64,000 bases of DNA, from NCBI RefSeq assembly GCF_007859295.1, contig NZ_VOHB01000002.1, positions 1,675,624 to 1,739,623 of the forward strand, in the 5' to 3' direction. Below, piece by piece: positions 41,493 through 50,886 of this stretch (position 1 is its first letter; every line of letters starts with the position of its first letter). Below the pieces are notes generated by a model. The model was not told where the DNA came from, made no database searches, and saw only the letters and a list, made by a program, of their open reading frames with translations. The DNA is from Planococcus sp. CPCC 101016 (GTDB lineage Bacteria; Bacillota; Bacilli; Bacillales_A; Planococcaceae). The position numbers were made by a program, and so were the translations under genes.

Positions 41493-42233
41493 ATGTTTAA
41501 CTCGATTCGGACATTTTCATTTCTTTTCGGCTATTTGCCGCTCAGTGCAGTGAATCTGAAAAAAATTATTAAGCAGAAACCTCAGTTGAGTGTTCAAGAG
41601 TATGATCAATTAATTCATACCGAGCCTCAGAAATGGGCTGCAGGCATCATGAAGCGGACAGGCAGCAGCGTGACCATCGATGGGTTGGAAAAATTGCCTG
41701 ATGGGCCGGTCCTATTTGTCAGCAATCACGAAGGGAATTTTGATATACCGGTCCTCTTGTCTTCAATTCCGAAGCCCTTCGGCTTTATATCAAAAAAAGA
41801 AGTGAAGAAGTTTCCTATTATTCCGATGTATATGGAACAGATGAATTGTGTCTTTTTAGACCGTACCGATCGGCGAAGCGCATTGAAATCCATCACAGAT
41901 ACGATAGAGAAATTGAAAGAAGGCCATTCCATCCTGATTTTCCCCGAAGGAACGAGAAGCAAGGGAGAAGAGATGGGAGAATTTAAATCGGGGTTTATGC
42001 GTATTGCGAAAGACGCTGGCGTACCCATCATTCCAATTGCTATTCAAGGAACTTCCGATATAATGGAAAAAAATAATAATAAAGTCTTGCCTGCAAGTGT
42101 GACGGTGCATCTTCTGGATCCTATCTCTTCTGAAATGATAGCGAGGCTTGATGCAAAAAAGGCAATCGAACTTGTACGGTCTCGAATTTCTGAAGCCCTT
42201 ACAACTTTGCCTTCATCAATATCCACCGGCTAA
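41493..42233 (+). CDS. 1-acyl-sn-glycerol-3-phosphate acyltransferase-like (YpkP)
   Basis: A 246-residue PlsC-type acyltransferase. The catalytic HX4D motif is NHEGNFD, and FPEGTRSKGE supplies the glycerol-phosphate site. A hydrophobic N-terminus (SFLFGYLPLSAV) would anchor it to the membrane. It probably acylates lysophosphatidic acid in phospholipid synthesis. It follows dfrA after three bases, as ypkP follows dfrA in B. subtilis; I leave the symbol open because other PlsC copies may exist. Confidence 0.88.
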   Translation: MFNSIRTFSFLFGYLPLSAVNLKKIIKQKPQLSVQEYDQLIHTEPQKWAAGIMKRTGSSVTIDGLEKLPDGPVLFVSNHEGNFDIPVLLSSIPKPFGFISKKEVKKFPIIPMYMEQMNCVFLDRTDRRSALKSITDTIEKLKEGHSILIFPEGTRSKGEEMGEFKSGFMRIAKDAGVPIIPIAIQGTSDIMEKNNNKVLPASVTVHLLDPISSEMIARLDAKKAIELVRSRISEALTTLPSSISTG

Positions 42234-42321
42234 TGTCAGATTATAAGCGGCAAAGCAGCCGTATCATTTGTTTACTATCCTGTAATTACTTACACTAAGT
42301 GAAGAAGAAGGAAGTGATTTC

Positions 42322-43161
42322 ATGTCTAAGATTCACATCGTTACGGATTCGACCGCTGATTTAAAGCCAGAGGTCATTGATAAATATGACTTGCATGTGG
42401 TACCACTGACGATACAAATCGGTGGAAAAACCTACCTGGATCGCGTGGATTTGGAACCTGAGTCTTTTCTTGAATTGATGAAAAATTCAAACGAAATGCC
42501 GAAAAGCTCACAGCCTGCTCCTGGCGTATTCAAAGAACTGTATGATAAGTTGGGAAAAGACGGAGATCAAATCCTTTCGATCCATATGACTGGAGGCATG
42601 AGCGGTACTGTTGAATCGGCAAAAGCCGCTGCTCAGCTAACTGATTCGGATGTCACTGTGATTGACTCACGGTATATTTCACATGCCTTGACATTCCAAG
42701 TGTTTGAAGCTGCGGACATGGCGAAAGCTGGGAAATCGATGGAAGAAATCGTCGAACGCGTCGAGCAGATTCGCCTTAACACGAAACTGTATGTTGTAGT
42801 GGATACACTTGATAATTTAGTTAAGGGCGGACGAATCGGAAAAGGTCGTGCCTTATTGGGTTCATTAATGAAAATTAAGCCAATTGCTTCGCTGGATGAC
42901 GGAGAGTATACGCCAGTTGCGAAAGTCAGAAGCCATAAGCAAGTAGTGGAGTACCTCATGAACGATTTTATTGAACGAACAGCTGGAAAACTGGTCAAAG
43001 GCGTGGGCATTGCCCATGCCAATGGGCTTGCAATGGCTGAACCTTTACGTGAAAAAATCAAGGAAACGGGTTTTACAGATATTAAATTCGATTTTACAAC
43101 ACCAGTCATCTCCACTCATACGGGAATTGGAGCAATTGGTTTTATGTACTATACGGATTAA
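42322..43161 (+). CDS. DegV-family fatty-acid-binding protein
   Basis: A 279-residue DegV-fold protein. It opens with HIVTDSTADLKPE, the family signature, has MPKSSQPAPGVF at the ligand mouth, SIHMTGGMSGTVESAK for the carboxylate-binding Ser, and DTLDNLVKGGRIGK in the second domain. Some relatives act as fatty-acid-binding FakB subunits for the FakA kinase. No membrane segment. Its position beside acyltransferase and lipase-like genes fits lipid metabolism. The ypmR gene follows. Confidence 0.92.
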   Translation: MSKIHIVTDSTADLKPEVIDKYDLHVVPLTIQIGGKTYLDRVDLEPESFLELMKNSNEMPKSSQPAPGVFKELYDKLGKDGDQILSIHMTGGMSGTVESAKAAAQLTDSDVTVIDSRYISHALTFQVFEAADMAKAGKSMEEIVERVEQIRLNTKLYVVVDTLDNLVKGGRIGKGRALLGSLMKIKPIASLDDGEYTPVAKVRSHKQVVEYLMNDFIERTAGKLVKGVGIAHANGLAMAEPLREKIKETGFTDIKFDFTTPVISTHTGIGAIGFMYYTD

Positions 43162-43200
43162 GTGAAACGGAAAGATCCACTTGAAAAAGGAGAGACAAAA

Positions 43201-43998
43201 TTGAAACGCATCCTGTTAATTGTCATTTTGCTCATGGGTATAGTAGCGGGGTGCAGTCCAACTTTTATCTTTGGCATTGAAGAAGCGGAACCAAGAAACG
43301 AGCCAGCCGTAACCCCTTATACTGTGCCACCGAATTTCATTCCTCAAGCAGTGATCATCACCGCGCTTGGGGATTCCTTGTCTCAAGGAGTTGGAGATGT
43401 GGAAAATTTAGGAGGCTATACGGGAAGAGTGGCTGCTGAAATGCGAACGTGGCAAGGGATTGAAGGTGTCGCTATTGAAAATACCGCAAAACGCGGACGC
43501 CGCAGTGATCAACTGCTTGCTATGTTTCAGCAAGGGGAGCTGACCGGACCTGTAGCGGAAGCAGATTACCTAACCATGACGATTGGTGGAAATGACGTGA
43601 TGCGGATCGTCAAACGCGATCTGTTTTCACTTAATATGCAAGCTTTTGCTGATGAACTGATTCTTTACGAAAATAGATTTGATAATATCTTCACGGCCAT
43701 CCGGGACATTAATCCAAATGCACCTATGATTATTATGGGAATCTATAATCCTTTCTCGCTCATCACGGATGAAGTGGAGGAGTTTGATCAGATCATTGCC
43801 TCCTACAATGAAGCAATGCAAGAAAGAACTGAAGCAGATCCACAGGCCTGTTTTGTGCCTGTCAGTGATTTGTTCGCCGGCAATAAAAATTTGGTTTACC
43901 ATTCTGACTTTTTCCATCCGAATAGCAAAGGCTATGACTTGATGACCAAGCGGATATTGAAAAGGATGGAAGAATGCGGATTGAGTTATGAAGAATAG
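43201..43998 (+). CDS. ypmR: SGNH/GDSL-type lipase-like lipoprotein (YpmR)
   Basis: A 265-residue lipoprotein hydrolase. Lipobox IVAGC lies near residue 17. The active site is the GDSL block ALGDSLSQG, the oxyanion Asn is in TIGGNDV, and the catalytic Asp-His pair is in SDFFHPNSKGYD. Start is a TTG eight bases after AAAGGAG; a GTG at 43162 next to the degV stop gives an over-long signal peptide. The gene pairs with ypmS, as in B. subtilis. The ester substrate is unknown. Confidence 0.9.
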   Translation: MKRILLIVILLMGIVAGCSPTFIFGIEEAEPRNEPAVTPYTVPPNFIPQAVIITALGDSLSQGVGDVENLGGYTGRVAAEMRTWQGIEGVAIENTAKRGRRSDQLLAMFQQGELTGPVAEADYLTMTIGGNDVMRIVKRDLFSLNMQAFADELILYENRFDNIFTAIRDINPNAPMIIMGIYNPFSLITDEVEEFDQIIASYNEAMQERTEADPQACFVPVSDLFAGNKNLVYHSDFFHPNSKGYDLMTKRILKRMEECGLSYEE

Positions 43999-44012
43999 GG
44001 GGTGTTGGCATA

Positions 44013-44588
44013 ATGAAAAAATGGCGTTTCGCTTTCATTTTTCTGCTGGCGCTGAATCTCTTGGCGCTCGTGGGTGTTGCGCTTTATGTGACGACTCCAC
44101 CAAAAGATTATACATCTTATCAGGCGCTGAAAAACACACCTGCAGCCGGCAATACGGTGGTCGTCAATACTACTAAAGCCGATTTTGAAGGAATTGCTAA
44201 TACCTATATACAGGATGCCATGAAAGACCAGCCAATTCCTTTGGCGCTGTCGGTCAATGACGATGTCAGTATATCGACGGAACTTACTATTTTCTCCGTG
44301 ACACTTCCAATTTTGATGAAATTTGAGCCTCTTGTTCAAGAAGACGGCAATTTATTGCTCGAACAAAAGTCTGTAGAAGTCGGCATGCTGGATATTCCTC
44401 CTGAATCTGCGTTAAAGTTGCTTAGAGATTCAGTTGAACTTCCAGAATTCATGGAAGTGATGCCTGCGGAAGAAGAGGTATTACTCAAGCTGACGGATAT
44501 ACCGTTGGATGATGGCATCTCAGTCCGGGCAGCATCATTCAACTTGCAAGAAGATGATATCCGATTACTGGTGACGATTGAACCATAA
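44013..44588 (+). CDS. ypmS: YpmS family protein (DUF2140)
   Basis: A 191-residue protein with one N-terminal membrane helix (about residues 5-26) and an extracytoplasmic domain. The segment [14 protein letters not shown] and the [14 protein letters not shown] block match YpmS as I recall it. The function is unknown. GGGGTG upstream of the start makes a good ribosome site. It lies 14 bases after ypmR, so both likely share a transcript and act on the cell surface. Confidence 0.88.
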   Translation: MKKWRFAFIFLLALNLLALVGVALYVTTPPKDYTSYQALKNTPAAGNTVVVNTTKADFEGIANTYIQDAMKDQPIPLALSVNDDVSISTELTIFSVTLPILMKFEPLVQEDGNLLLEQKSVEVGMLDIPPESALKLLRDSVELPEFMEVMPAEEEVLLKLTDIPLDDGISVRAASFNLQEDDIRLLVTIEP

Positions 44589-44604
44589 AGAACGGGGTGA
44601 GTGG

Positions 44605-45135
44605 ATGAAGACGGAAAAAGCGACATTTGCAGGAGGCTGTTTTTGGTGCATGGTCAAGCCTTTCGATTCACTGGATGGCATTGAAGAAGTGGTGAGTGGG
44701 TACACAGGCGGCGATATGCCGAACCCTACTTATGAACAGGTTTGTTCGAACGCGACTGGCCATGTCGAGGCAGTTCAGATTACATTCCAGCCTGACATCT
44801 TTCCTTATGAAAAATTATTGGAAGTTTTCTGGATGCAAATAGACCCAACAGATGCAGGCGGCCAATTTTTTGACCGCGGTGAATCCTATCAGACAGCTAT
44901 TTTTTATCATTCCGAAGAGCAGCGGGTGGCTGCAGAAAAGTCCAAGCAGGAGCTGGACAATTCAGGCAGATTCGATAAGCAGGTAGCTACGCCGATTATT
45001 GAGGCAAAACCATTTTACTTGGCAGAATCCTACCATCAGGATTATTATAAGAAAAACCCTGCCCATTACAACCGCTATTCAGTTGGTTCCGGGCGGACAG
45101 CGTTTATCGAAAAGAACTGGGGTGGACAATCATGA
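44605..45135 (+). CDS. msrA: peptide methionine sulfoxide reductase A
   Basis: A 176-residue MsrA that reduces the S form of methionine sulfoxide. The catalytic Cys12 is in GGCFWC, followed by SGYTGG. Further blocks are the GHVEAVQI segment and YHQDYY near the C-terminus. A second Cys15 in FWC makes a CxxC-like pair. The start has GGGGTGA at 44594-44600. It overlaps msrB by four bases (ATGA), an arrangement that pairs repair of both epimers. Confidence 0.95.
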   Translation: MKTEKATFAGGCFWCMVKPFDSLDGIEEVVSGYTGGDMPNPTYEQVCSNATGHVEAVQITFQPDIFPYEKLLEVFWMQIDPTDAGGQFFDRGESYQTAIFYHSEEQRVAAEKSKQELDNSGRFDKQVATPIIEAKPFYLAESYHQDYYKKNPAHYNRYSVGSGRTAFIEKNWGGQS

Positions 45136-45557
45136 AAGAAGATTTGAAAGCAAAGTTAACACCAATGCAATATCATGTAACTCAAGAAAGCGGAACTGAA
45201 CCGCCTTTCCAGGGAGAATACGATCAGCATTTTGAAGACGGCATCTATGTCGATATCGTCTCAGGAAAGCCGCTATTCAGCTCCAAAGATAAGTTCGACG
45301 CCCATTGTGGCTGGCCGAGTTTTGCAAAACCGATTGAAGGCTCTGAAGTAAAAGAAAATCTGGATACGAGCCATGGCATGAGAAGAACGGAAGTCCGTTC
45401 CTCAACAGCTGATTCCCATTTGGGGCATTTATTCCCGGATGGACCTTCTTCGCTCGGAGGCTTGCGCTATTGCATCAATTCGGCAGCACTTCGTTTCGTG
45501 CCTAAAGAGCAATTGGATGCGGAAGGCCTATCTGAATACAAGAAACTGTTTGAATAA
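45132..45557 (+). CDS. msrB: peptide methionine sulfoxide reductase B
   Basis: A 141-residue MsrB for the R form of methionine sulfoxide. CGWPSFAKP is the family core, [10 protein letters not shown] the second block, and [11 protein letters not shown] carries the catalytic Cys. The two CxxC zinc motifs of some MsrB proteins are absent. It starts within the msrA stop and ends at a terminator, so msrAB is a compact two-gene end of the operon. Confidence 0.95.
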   Translation: MKEDLKAKLTPMQYHVTQESGTEPPFQGEYDQHFEDGIYVDIVSGKPLFSSKDKFDAHCGWPSFAKPIEGSEVKENLDTSHGMRRTEVRSSTADSHLGHLFPDGPSSLGGLRYCINSAALRFVPKEQLDAEGLSEYKKLFE

Positions 45558-45564
45558 AGGGTTG

Positions 45565-45590
45565 CCCGGACAACTGTCCGGGTTTTTTTT
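45565..45590 (+). terminator. intrinsic terminator
   Basis: A seven-pair GC-rich stem (45565-45571 with 45576-45582) is followed by eight T. It ends the msrAB transcript. Confidence 0.95.
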
Positions 45591-45615
45591 GCCTAAAATA
45601 TGGAAGGAGACCTTC

Positions 45616-45831
45616 ATGGAACGTTCATTTTATCAATTTGCATTGAAATACCGAGGGAAACTTGATGCCGATGACTATTCACGCTTTGCGGATGCGATGT
45701 TCTTAGACCATTCATTTCCAAAGACAGCATCTGATTTCGAGTGGCTTTCCAAATATGTCGAAGAAAAAGCTCATCCGGTCATGAAAGCATCTACTTTTGA
45801 CGAAATGTGGGATGAATACATGGGGAGTTAA
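45616..45831 (+). CDS. YozE-family protein (SAM-like domain)
   Basis: A 71-residue helical protein. SFYQFALKYRGKLDADDYSRFADAMFLDHSFP and the later FEWLSKYVE, in separate blocks, match the YozE/UPF0346 family that I recall from Bacillus and staphylococci, built like a SAM domain; its function is unknown. The start at 45616 follows AAGGAGA by five bases; longer frames reading through the terminator are not credible. The gene is alone between msrAB and deoD. Confidence 0.88.
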   Translation: MERSFYQFALKYRGKLDADDYSRFADAMFLDHSFPKTASDFEWLSKYVEEKAHPVMKASTFDEMWDEYMGS

Positions 45832-45900
45832 GGCTCTTCATTGCACTCTAAAGAAAAAAACAGTATGATTAAATCGACTATATTAAAGTGAGGTTTTTAG

Positions 45901-46605
45901 ATGAGTGTTCATATCAATGCGAAAAAAGGCGATATCGCCGAAACGATTTTATTGCCAGGAGACCCGCTTCGTGCAAAATACATAGCGGAAACTTTCTTGG
46001 AAGATGTGACTTTGTACAATGAAGTCCGCAACATGTTCGGTTATACCGGTACATACAAAGGAAAACGCATCTCTGTTCAAGGAACAGGAATGGGTGTACC
46101 GTCAATTTCGATTTACGTAACTGAATTGATGCAGGAATACGATGTGAAGAAATTGATCCGCGTTGGAACTTGTGGTTCGATCCATAAGGACGTTAAAGTT
46201 CGCGATGTCATTTTGGCACAAAGCGCTTCTACCGATTCAAAAATGAATGAAATTATCTTCAAAGGCATCGATTACGCACCAACAGCAGATTTCGATTTAT
46301 TGTTGAAAGCTTACAATGCCGGCCTTGAAAAAGGATTAAACCTGCGCGTAGGGAATGTCTTTACTGAAGATGTCTTCTATAATGAATTTGCAGAACATGA
46401 AAAGTGGGCGCAGTATGGAGTACTTGCTCTTGAAATGGAGTCTGCGGCTCTTTACACATTGGCAGCGAAATTTGGCCGTCAAGCCCTATCGATTTTAACG
46501 GTCAGCGATCACTTGCTGACTGGTGAAGTGACAACTTCAGAAGAACGTCAAACGACATTTAACGACATGATTGTCGTAGCTTTGGACGCAGCGATCCAAG
46601 AATAG
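45901..46605 (+). CDS. deoD: purine-nucleoside phosphorylase
   Basis: A 234-residue hexameric-type PNP that splits purine nucleosides by phosphorolysis. It starts [25 protein letters not shown], of which LPGDPLRAK is the phosphate-binding block, then [17 protein letters not shown] and [11 protein letters not shown] for the ribose and base sites. The length equals that of other DeoD proteins. GTGAGG is the ribosome site. A terminator follows. Confidence 0.97.
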   Translation: MSVHINAKKGDIAETILLPGDPLRAKYIAETFLEDVTLYNEVRNMFGYTGTYKGKRISVQGTGMGVPSISIYVTELMQEYDVKKLIRVGTCGSIHKDVKVRDVILAQSASTDSKMNEIIFKGIDYAPTADFDLLLKAYNAGLEKGLNLRVGNVFTEDVFYNEFAEHEKWAQYGVLALEMESAALYTLAAKFGRQALSILTVSDHLLTGEVTTSEERQTTFNDMIVVALDAAIQE

Positions 46606-46670
46606 AAAGAAAGCGAAAGAGTGGGCGCTAAAAGTTTGTAAGCGAATCTTTTGTCCTCTCGATAGCTTGA

Positions 46671-46700
46671 AAAAAGACTGTCTTGACAGTCTTTTTCTTT
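46671..46700 (+). terminator. intrinsic terminator
   Basis: An eleven-pair stem (46671-46681 with 46686-46696) with a four-base loop and T-rich tail ends the deoD message. Confidence 0.93.
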
Positions 46701-46745
46701 TAATGGTTTCCAGTTCTCAAGGTAATTATGAAAGTGGTGAAATAG

Positions 46746-48269
46746 ATGGATGATAAACGTCCGGGGGAAGAGCATGAACAGATTCCGCCAACAGAAGAAT
46801 CTCCGTCGCATATCATTAAGATGAAAACATTCTCTTTTATCATGCTTGTATTCCTTTTAATTATAGCGACGGCAGGTTTGACGGTATTTGCGCTGACATT
46901 TGGCGATGACAAAGCCGTGGAAGTCAATTCACCGGAACGGCGTGAATTTGAGAAACTTTATACCGCTTACGATCAAATACAGAACGAGTATTTCGAGGAC
47001 GTTGACAGAAGCGTTCTTATTAACGGGGCCATCAACGGGATGGTTGATTCATTGGAAGATCCTTACTCTGATTATATGAATGAAGAGGAAGCTTCTCAAT
47101 TCCTGGAAGGGATCTCGTCGAGTTTCCAGGGAATTGGCGCAGAAGTTCAGGAGCGTGGAGGATTCATAACCGTGGTTTCCCCAATCAAAAATTCACCAGC
47201 TGAAAAAGCGGGCGTAATGCCAAACGACCAGATTTTAGCGGTTGATGGAGAAAGTATTCAAGGATTTACGACGACTGAAGCCGTCATGCTGATTCGGGGT
47301 GAAAAAGGCACGGAAGTCACTTTGACCATTCAACGAGGCGAAAATGCAGATCCAATTGACATTACCATCGTCCGTGATGAAATACCGATCGAGACTGTTT
47401 ATGCAGAAATGATCGGCGACAATGTTGCGCATATTCAAGTAACTAGCTTTTCTGAAAATACCTATCAGGAACTGCTGGATGCTATTGATGAAATGAAAGC
47501 TGAAGGAATGGAATCGCTTGTTATGGACGTTCGTCAAAACCCGGGCGGCCTGTTGGATGTAGCTCTTGATATTTCCAACCTCTTTATTGAAGAAGGAAAA
47601 CCATTGTTTGAAGTACAGGCAAAAGGAGAAGAACCTGAGATTTACATGTCTTCACCGGGTACGAAAATCGATGTGCCGGTTACCATGCTGATTGATGGAG
47701 GAAGCGCCTCGGCGTCTGAAATTCTTGCTGGAGCTATGAATGAGTCTGCAGATATTAAGTTGATCGGTGAGAAAACATTCGGCAAAGGTACTGTGCAGAC
47801 AGCTAATGACCTTCAAGACGGCTCCAACTTGAAATTTACTACAGCTAAATGGCTTACGCCGGATGGCAATTGGATTCATGAAAAAGGAATCGAACCGGAT
47901 GTAGCAGTAGCGTATCCGGAATATGCTTCTCTTCCGGTCCTGGATTCTTCTATAGAGCTTCAAGACGGCTCTATTTCAGATCAGGTAGAAATAGCTGAGC
48001 AAATGCTAGAAGCGCTCGGTTATGAAGTCGGAGAAGTGGATGGCGTATTTGAAGAACAAATGACAGAAGCAGTCGAAACGTTCCAGGAAGAAAACGATTT
48101 GGAAGTGACTGGCGTTCTGACTGGAGACAGTACATTTGCAGTGATGGATGCCCTGCGTGAGAAAATCGAAAACGATGATCCACAATTGCAGGAAGCTAAA
48201 AAATTGCTGTTGGATGGTTCTGCTAATACAGCTGAAGCAACAGAAGACGAAGAAGAAACTGAAGAATAA
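46746..48269 (+). CDS. C-terminal processing peptidase, S41A (CtpA-like)
   Basis: A 507-residue membrane-anchored serine protease. One helix (about residues 27-50), a tail-specific N-terminal region, a PDZ domain (about 105-190, opening SSFQGIGAEV), the S41 catalytic domain and a C-terminal peptidoglycan-binding domain (about 415-475) appear in order. Ser322 in GGSASASE and Lys347 in TFGKG form the Ser-Lys dyad, 25 residues apart as in other Ctp proteases. The last 30 residues are strongly acidic. It resembles B. subtilis CtpA/CtpB; the cell-wall domain suggests localisation at the wall. Confidence 0.92.
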   Translation: MDDKRPGEEHEQIPPTEESPSHIIKMKTFSFIMLVFLLIIATAGLTVFALTFGDDKAVEVNSPERREFEKLYTAYDQIQNEYFEDVDRSVLINGAINGMVDSLEDPYSDYMNEEEASQFLEGISSSFQGIGAEVQERGGFITVVSPIKNSPAEKAGVMPNDQILAVDGESIQGFTTTEAVMLIRGEKGTEVTLTIQRGENADPIDITIVRDEIPIETVYAEMIGDNVAHIQVTSFSENTYQELLDAIDEMKAEGMESLVMDVRQNPGGLLDVALDISNLFIEEGKPLFEVQAKGEEPEIYMSSPGTKIDVPVTMLIDGGSASASEILAGAMNESADIKLIGEKTFGKGTVQTANDLQDGSNLKFTTAKWLTPDGNWIHEKGIEPDVAVAYPEYASLPVLDSSIELQDGSISDQVEIAEQMLEALGYEVGEVDGVFEEQMTEAVETFQEENDLEVTGVLTGDSTFAVMDALREKIENDDPQLQEAKKLLLDGSANTAEATEDEEETEE

Positions 48270-48273
48270 TTCC

Positions 48274-48298
48274 AAAGGTCCGCTTAGGCGGGCCTTTT
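48274..48298 (+). terminator. intrinsic terminator
   Basis: A nine-pair stem with one G-U pair (48275-48283 with 48288-48296) and a short T-run ends the protease gene. Confidence 0.82.
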
Positions 48299-48326
48299 CT
48301 TAAGTATTTGCAGAAAGGATGAGTTG

Positions 48327-49208
48327 ATGAAAGACGTATATTTGTTCAGTGGATTTTTAGGAAGCGGAAAAACAACGCTGTTGAAGGGCATGATCAGCCA
48401 AATGAAAAACCAAGGCTTGAAACCAGCAGTCTTCATGAATGAACTTGGCAAAATGAACATGGATTCGGATTCAGTGGAAGATGGAATACCATTAAAGGAA
48501 ATTTTGGACGGCTGCATCTGCTGCACCGGATCTGAAAAATCTGAAGCACAAATCCAAACCTTATTGGCAGAAGAAGATTTTGATGTATTGCTGATCGAAA
48601 CAACAGGCGCTGCGCACCCAGTAGAAGCGCTGGATGCTATTTTTTCTCCCTTATTTGCCGACCGATTGAATTTCAAGGGAATTGTTACAGTAGCTGACAG
48701 TAAACGTTGGATGGACCGCAATAGTCTATCTCCCCAGATTCGCTCCCTGTTTCTGGAACAGATTCGCCATGCTGACTTGATACTGGCCAATAAAATGGAT
48801 TTATTGACGGATGGAGAGCAGGGAACAGTGGTCTACGAAATTCAATCCTTGAATCCGAAAGCGCAGATTATCCAGACAGTGCATGCCAAAGTGCCGTTTT
48901 CGGCATTGGATAAATTGACGCCATCACCAACTGAAGATGTTGCCAAAGCGCCTGTTTCAAAATTGAATTTGAACGCCAAAGTGCTTCAGTTTGAAGCGCC
49001 AGTCCAGCGGGAAAAATTTGACGAGTGGCTGCGGGCGCTGCCTGATACAGTATTTCGTATTAAAGGCTACGTACCTCTTGAAGGCGACAAGTATCCACAC
49101 GCCTTTCAGTTTGCATACGGGATGGCGCAGTGGCTTCCTGAGTATATTAAAATGCAGAACCAGATTGTCGTCATCGGAGAAGGACTGGAAGGAGTCGAGC
49201 TTCCATGA
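48327..49208 (+). CDS. CobW/COG0523 GTPase, probable zinc metallochaperone
   Basis: A 293-residue G3E GTPase. The P-loop GFLGSGKTT (residues 9-17), Walker B DVLLIETTG, and base-recognition ANKMD are intact. The metal-binding CxCC is Cys63-Ile-Cys65-Cys66. A C-terminal CobW_C domain (PVQREKFDEWLRALPD) follows. Family members such as ZNG1 deliver zinc, and ZigA acts in zinc limitation. I see no Zur operator nearby. Start 48327 has AAAGGA seven bases upstream. A 79-residue ORF overlaps its end. Confidence 0.9.
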   Translation: MKDVYLFSGFLGSGKTTLLKGMISQMKNQGLKPAVFMNELGKMNMDSDSVEDGIPLKEILDGCICCTGSEKSEAQIQTLLAEEDFDVLLIETTGAAHPVEALDAIFSPLFADRLNFKGIVTVADSKRWMDRNSLSPQIRSLFLEQIRHADLILANKMDLLTDGEQGTVVYEIQSLNPKAQIIQTVHAKVPFSALDKLTPSPTEDVAKAPVSKLNLNAKVLQFEAPVQREKFDEWLRALPDTVFRIKGYVPLEGDKYPHAFQFAYGMAQWLPEYIKMQNQIVVIGEGLEGVELP

Positions 49209-49444
49209 TCGGGTCGTATCGGAAACTGTGGCCACAGCGTACAGCTGCAGAGCAGATAACTACACAAGAAGAGCTGGAAAAATATATGTTGATCGAGTTG
49301 AATGATGAGTTGACGCATCCGCGCGTCCGCAAAACCCGGCAGCAAAAACTGGAGCTGGCACTTGCTCGCATTGAGCAGTCGGATTTGACGGAATCGGAAA
49401 AAGAAGAACTGGCTGTTTTATACAGAAAGCTTGCGGCTCAATAA
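49205..49444 (+). CDS. 79-residue hypothetical protein coupled to the COG0523 gene
   Basis: I do not recognise it. It is charged and helical, with a basic N-terminal stretch (RKLWPQRTA) and a long amphipathic C-terminal half (HPRVRKTRQQKLELALARIEQ and SEKEELAVLYRKL). It starts within the ATGA overlap with the COG0523 gene stop, so translation is coupled, and both end at a strong terminator. Possible roles are a partner of the chaperone or a client regulator, both unproven. Confidence 0.7.
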   Translation: MIGSYRKLWPQRTAAEQITTQEELEKYMLIELNDELTHPRVRKTRQQKLELALARIEQSDLTESEKEELAVLYRKLAAQ

Positions 49445-49471
49445 GTCTTGAATAAAAAAATAGCATGATAG

Positions 49472-49509
49472 AAAAAGCAGCCACAGATTTTTTCTGTGGC
49501 TGCTTTTTT
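49472..49509. terminator. bidirectional terminator
   Basis: A fifteen-pair perfect stem (49472-49486 with 49494-49508) closes the COG0523 operon on the plus strand and the MATE gene on the minus strand. Confidence 0.94.
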
Positions 49510-49512
49510 GTT

Positions 49513-50886
49513 TCATTTGATATCTTGAATGCTAGGAGGTTGAGATGTAATTTTTTTTTGTATCGCCAACAAACGGATAGACAGGGTGATGGCGCCAGCT
49601 GTTAATCCGACGATCAATCCAATCCAATAGCCGAAGGCGCCAAAATCAGTAAAGTTCGCCAAAAGGTAGCCGGACGGAAGCCCAATGACCCAATAGGAAA
49701 TCACGGCCATAACAAAGGTAATATTGACATCCTTGTAGCCGCGGAGCGCTCCTTGGACAGGAGCTTGAATGGCATCCGACAATTGGAACAAAGCTGCAAA
49801 CAGCAGGAAGTGAACGGCCAGCTCGACTACTACGGGATCTGATGAATACAATGCAGCGATTTCGCTGCGCATAAAGAATAAGATGCAGGCGGATATGGAG
49901 CTTAGCGACACGGCGGTTCCAACACTGAGCCAGCTGTACTGCTTGGCGTCCCAGAAGCGCTTGGCGCCGACTTCGTAGCCGACCAGAATAGTGGCCCCCA
50001 TAGAAATGCTGAGCGGCAGCATATAAAGTAGAGAAGCGAAATTTAAGGCGATTTGATGTGCTGCAATCGTAACGGTGCCATAGACGGCCAACATGAAGGT
50101 CACAGCTGAGAAAATGCTGGTTTCCACAAAGATCGATATGCCGATGGGGACACCGATTCGGCTGATTTCAGCCCAATGGGTCAGTGATAATTTTGGCCAG
50201 TTTCGGAAAATTCCATAGGCATTGAAAGGGCTTCTTGTATGGATAATCCATATGGAAATCGCAAGGATTAACCAATAAGTGATGGCCGATGCAAACCCGG
50301 CACCCGCTCCTCCAAGTTCAGGAAAACCGAAATTGCCGAAAATCAGTAAATAATTGAAAAGAACATTGATGGGCGCCGATAATAAGGTAATGACCATTGT
50401 AACCCGTGTAGCGCCAAGTGCATCGATATAGGAGCGCAATGCATTATAGACGAACAAGGGAATCAATCCAATGGACATTGCGAAAATATAGCGGCTGGCG
50501 ACATCAGCAACCGCTGGTTCGAGGTCCATGAATGCCAGCAAAAACTCGATGCCGAAGTAGAAGAAGGCAAAGACAATTGCGGACAAAACAATTGCTAAAT
50601 AAATCCCTTGCTGAACGGCTTGTTTTACCTGTTCTTTTTTCTTAGCTCCCATCAATTGTGCTACAATTGGAGTAATAGACATAAGGATACCCGCCAGGCC
50701 GATATAGACGGGAACCCAAAAGGAAGAACCGATGGAAACGCCGGCCAGATCTTCTGTTCCATAGCGCGCAGTCATGTAAATATCAAAAAACGTCACCAAA
50801 TACATCGCTACTTGAGTAACGAGAATCGGAAACACAATTTTCACCAACAGCAATAATTTTTCTTTCGTGGTTCTTGTTTGGTGCAT
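49513..50886 (-). CDS. MATE-family efflux transporter
   Basis: A 457-residue antiporter with twelve predicted helices in two six-helix halves. Helix 1 opens KIVFPILVTQVAMYLVTFFD, with FDIYMTA on the first loop, and ALRGYKDVNITF is the mirrored segment of the second half. Members export cationic drugs and dyes in exchange for sodium or protons. The start at 50886 has AGGAGG eight bases upstream; 50 more codons are open in frame but run through an apparent structured leader. The gene stands alone on the minus strand. Confidence 0.92.
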   Translation of the reverse strand: MHQTRTTKEKLLLLVKIVFPILVTQVAMYLVTFFDIYMTARYGTEDLAGVSIGSSFWVPVYIGLAGILMSITPIVAQLMGAKKKEQVKQAVQQGIYLAIVLSAIVFAFFYFGIEFLLAFMDLEPAVADVASRYIFAMSIGLIPLFVYNALRSYIDALGATRVTMVITLLSAPINVLFNYLLIFGNFGFPELGGAGAGFASAITYWLILAISIWIIHTRSPFNAYGIFRNWPKLSLTHWAEISRIGVPIGISIFVETSIFSAVTFMLAVYGTVTIAAHQIALNFASLLYMLPLSISMGATILVGYEVGAKRFWDAKQYSWLSVGTAVSLSSISACILFFMRSEIAALYSSDPVVVELAVHFLLFAALFQLSDAIQAPVQGALRGYKDVNITFVMAVISYWVIGLPSGYLLANFTDFGAFGYWIGLIVGLTAGAITLSIRLLAIQKKITSQPPSIQDIK

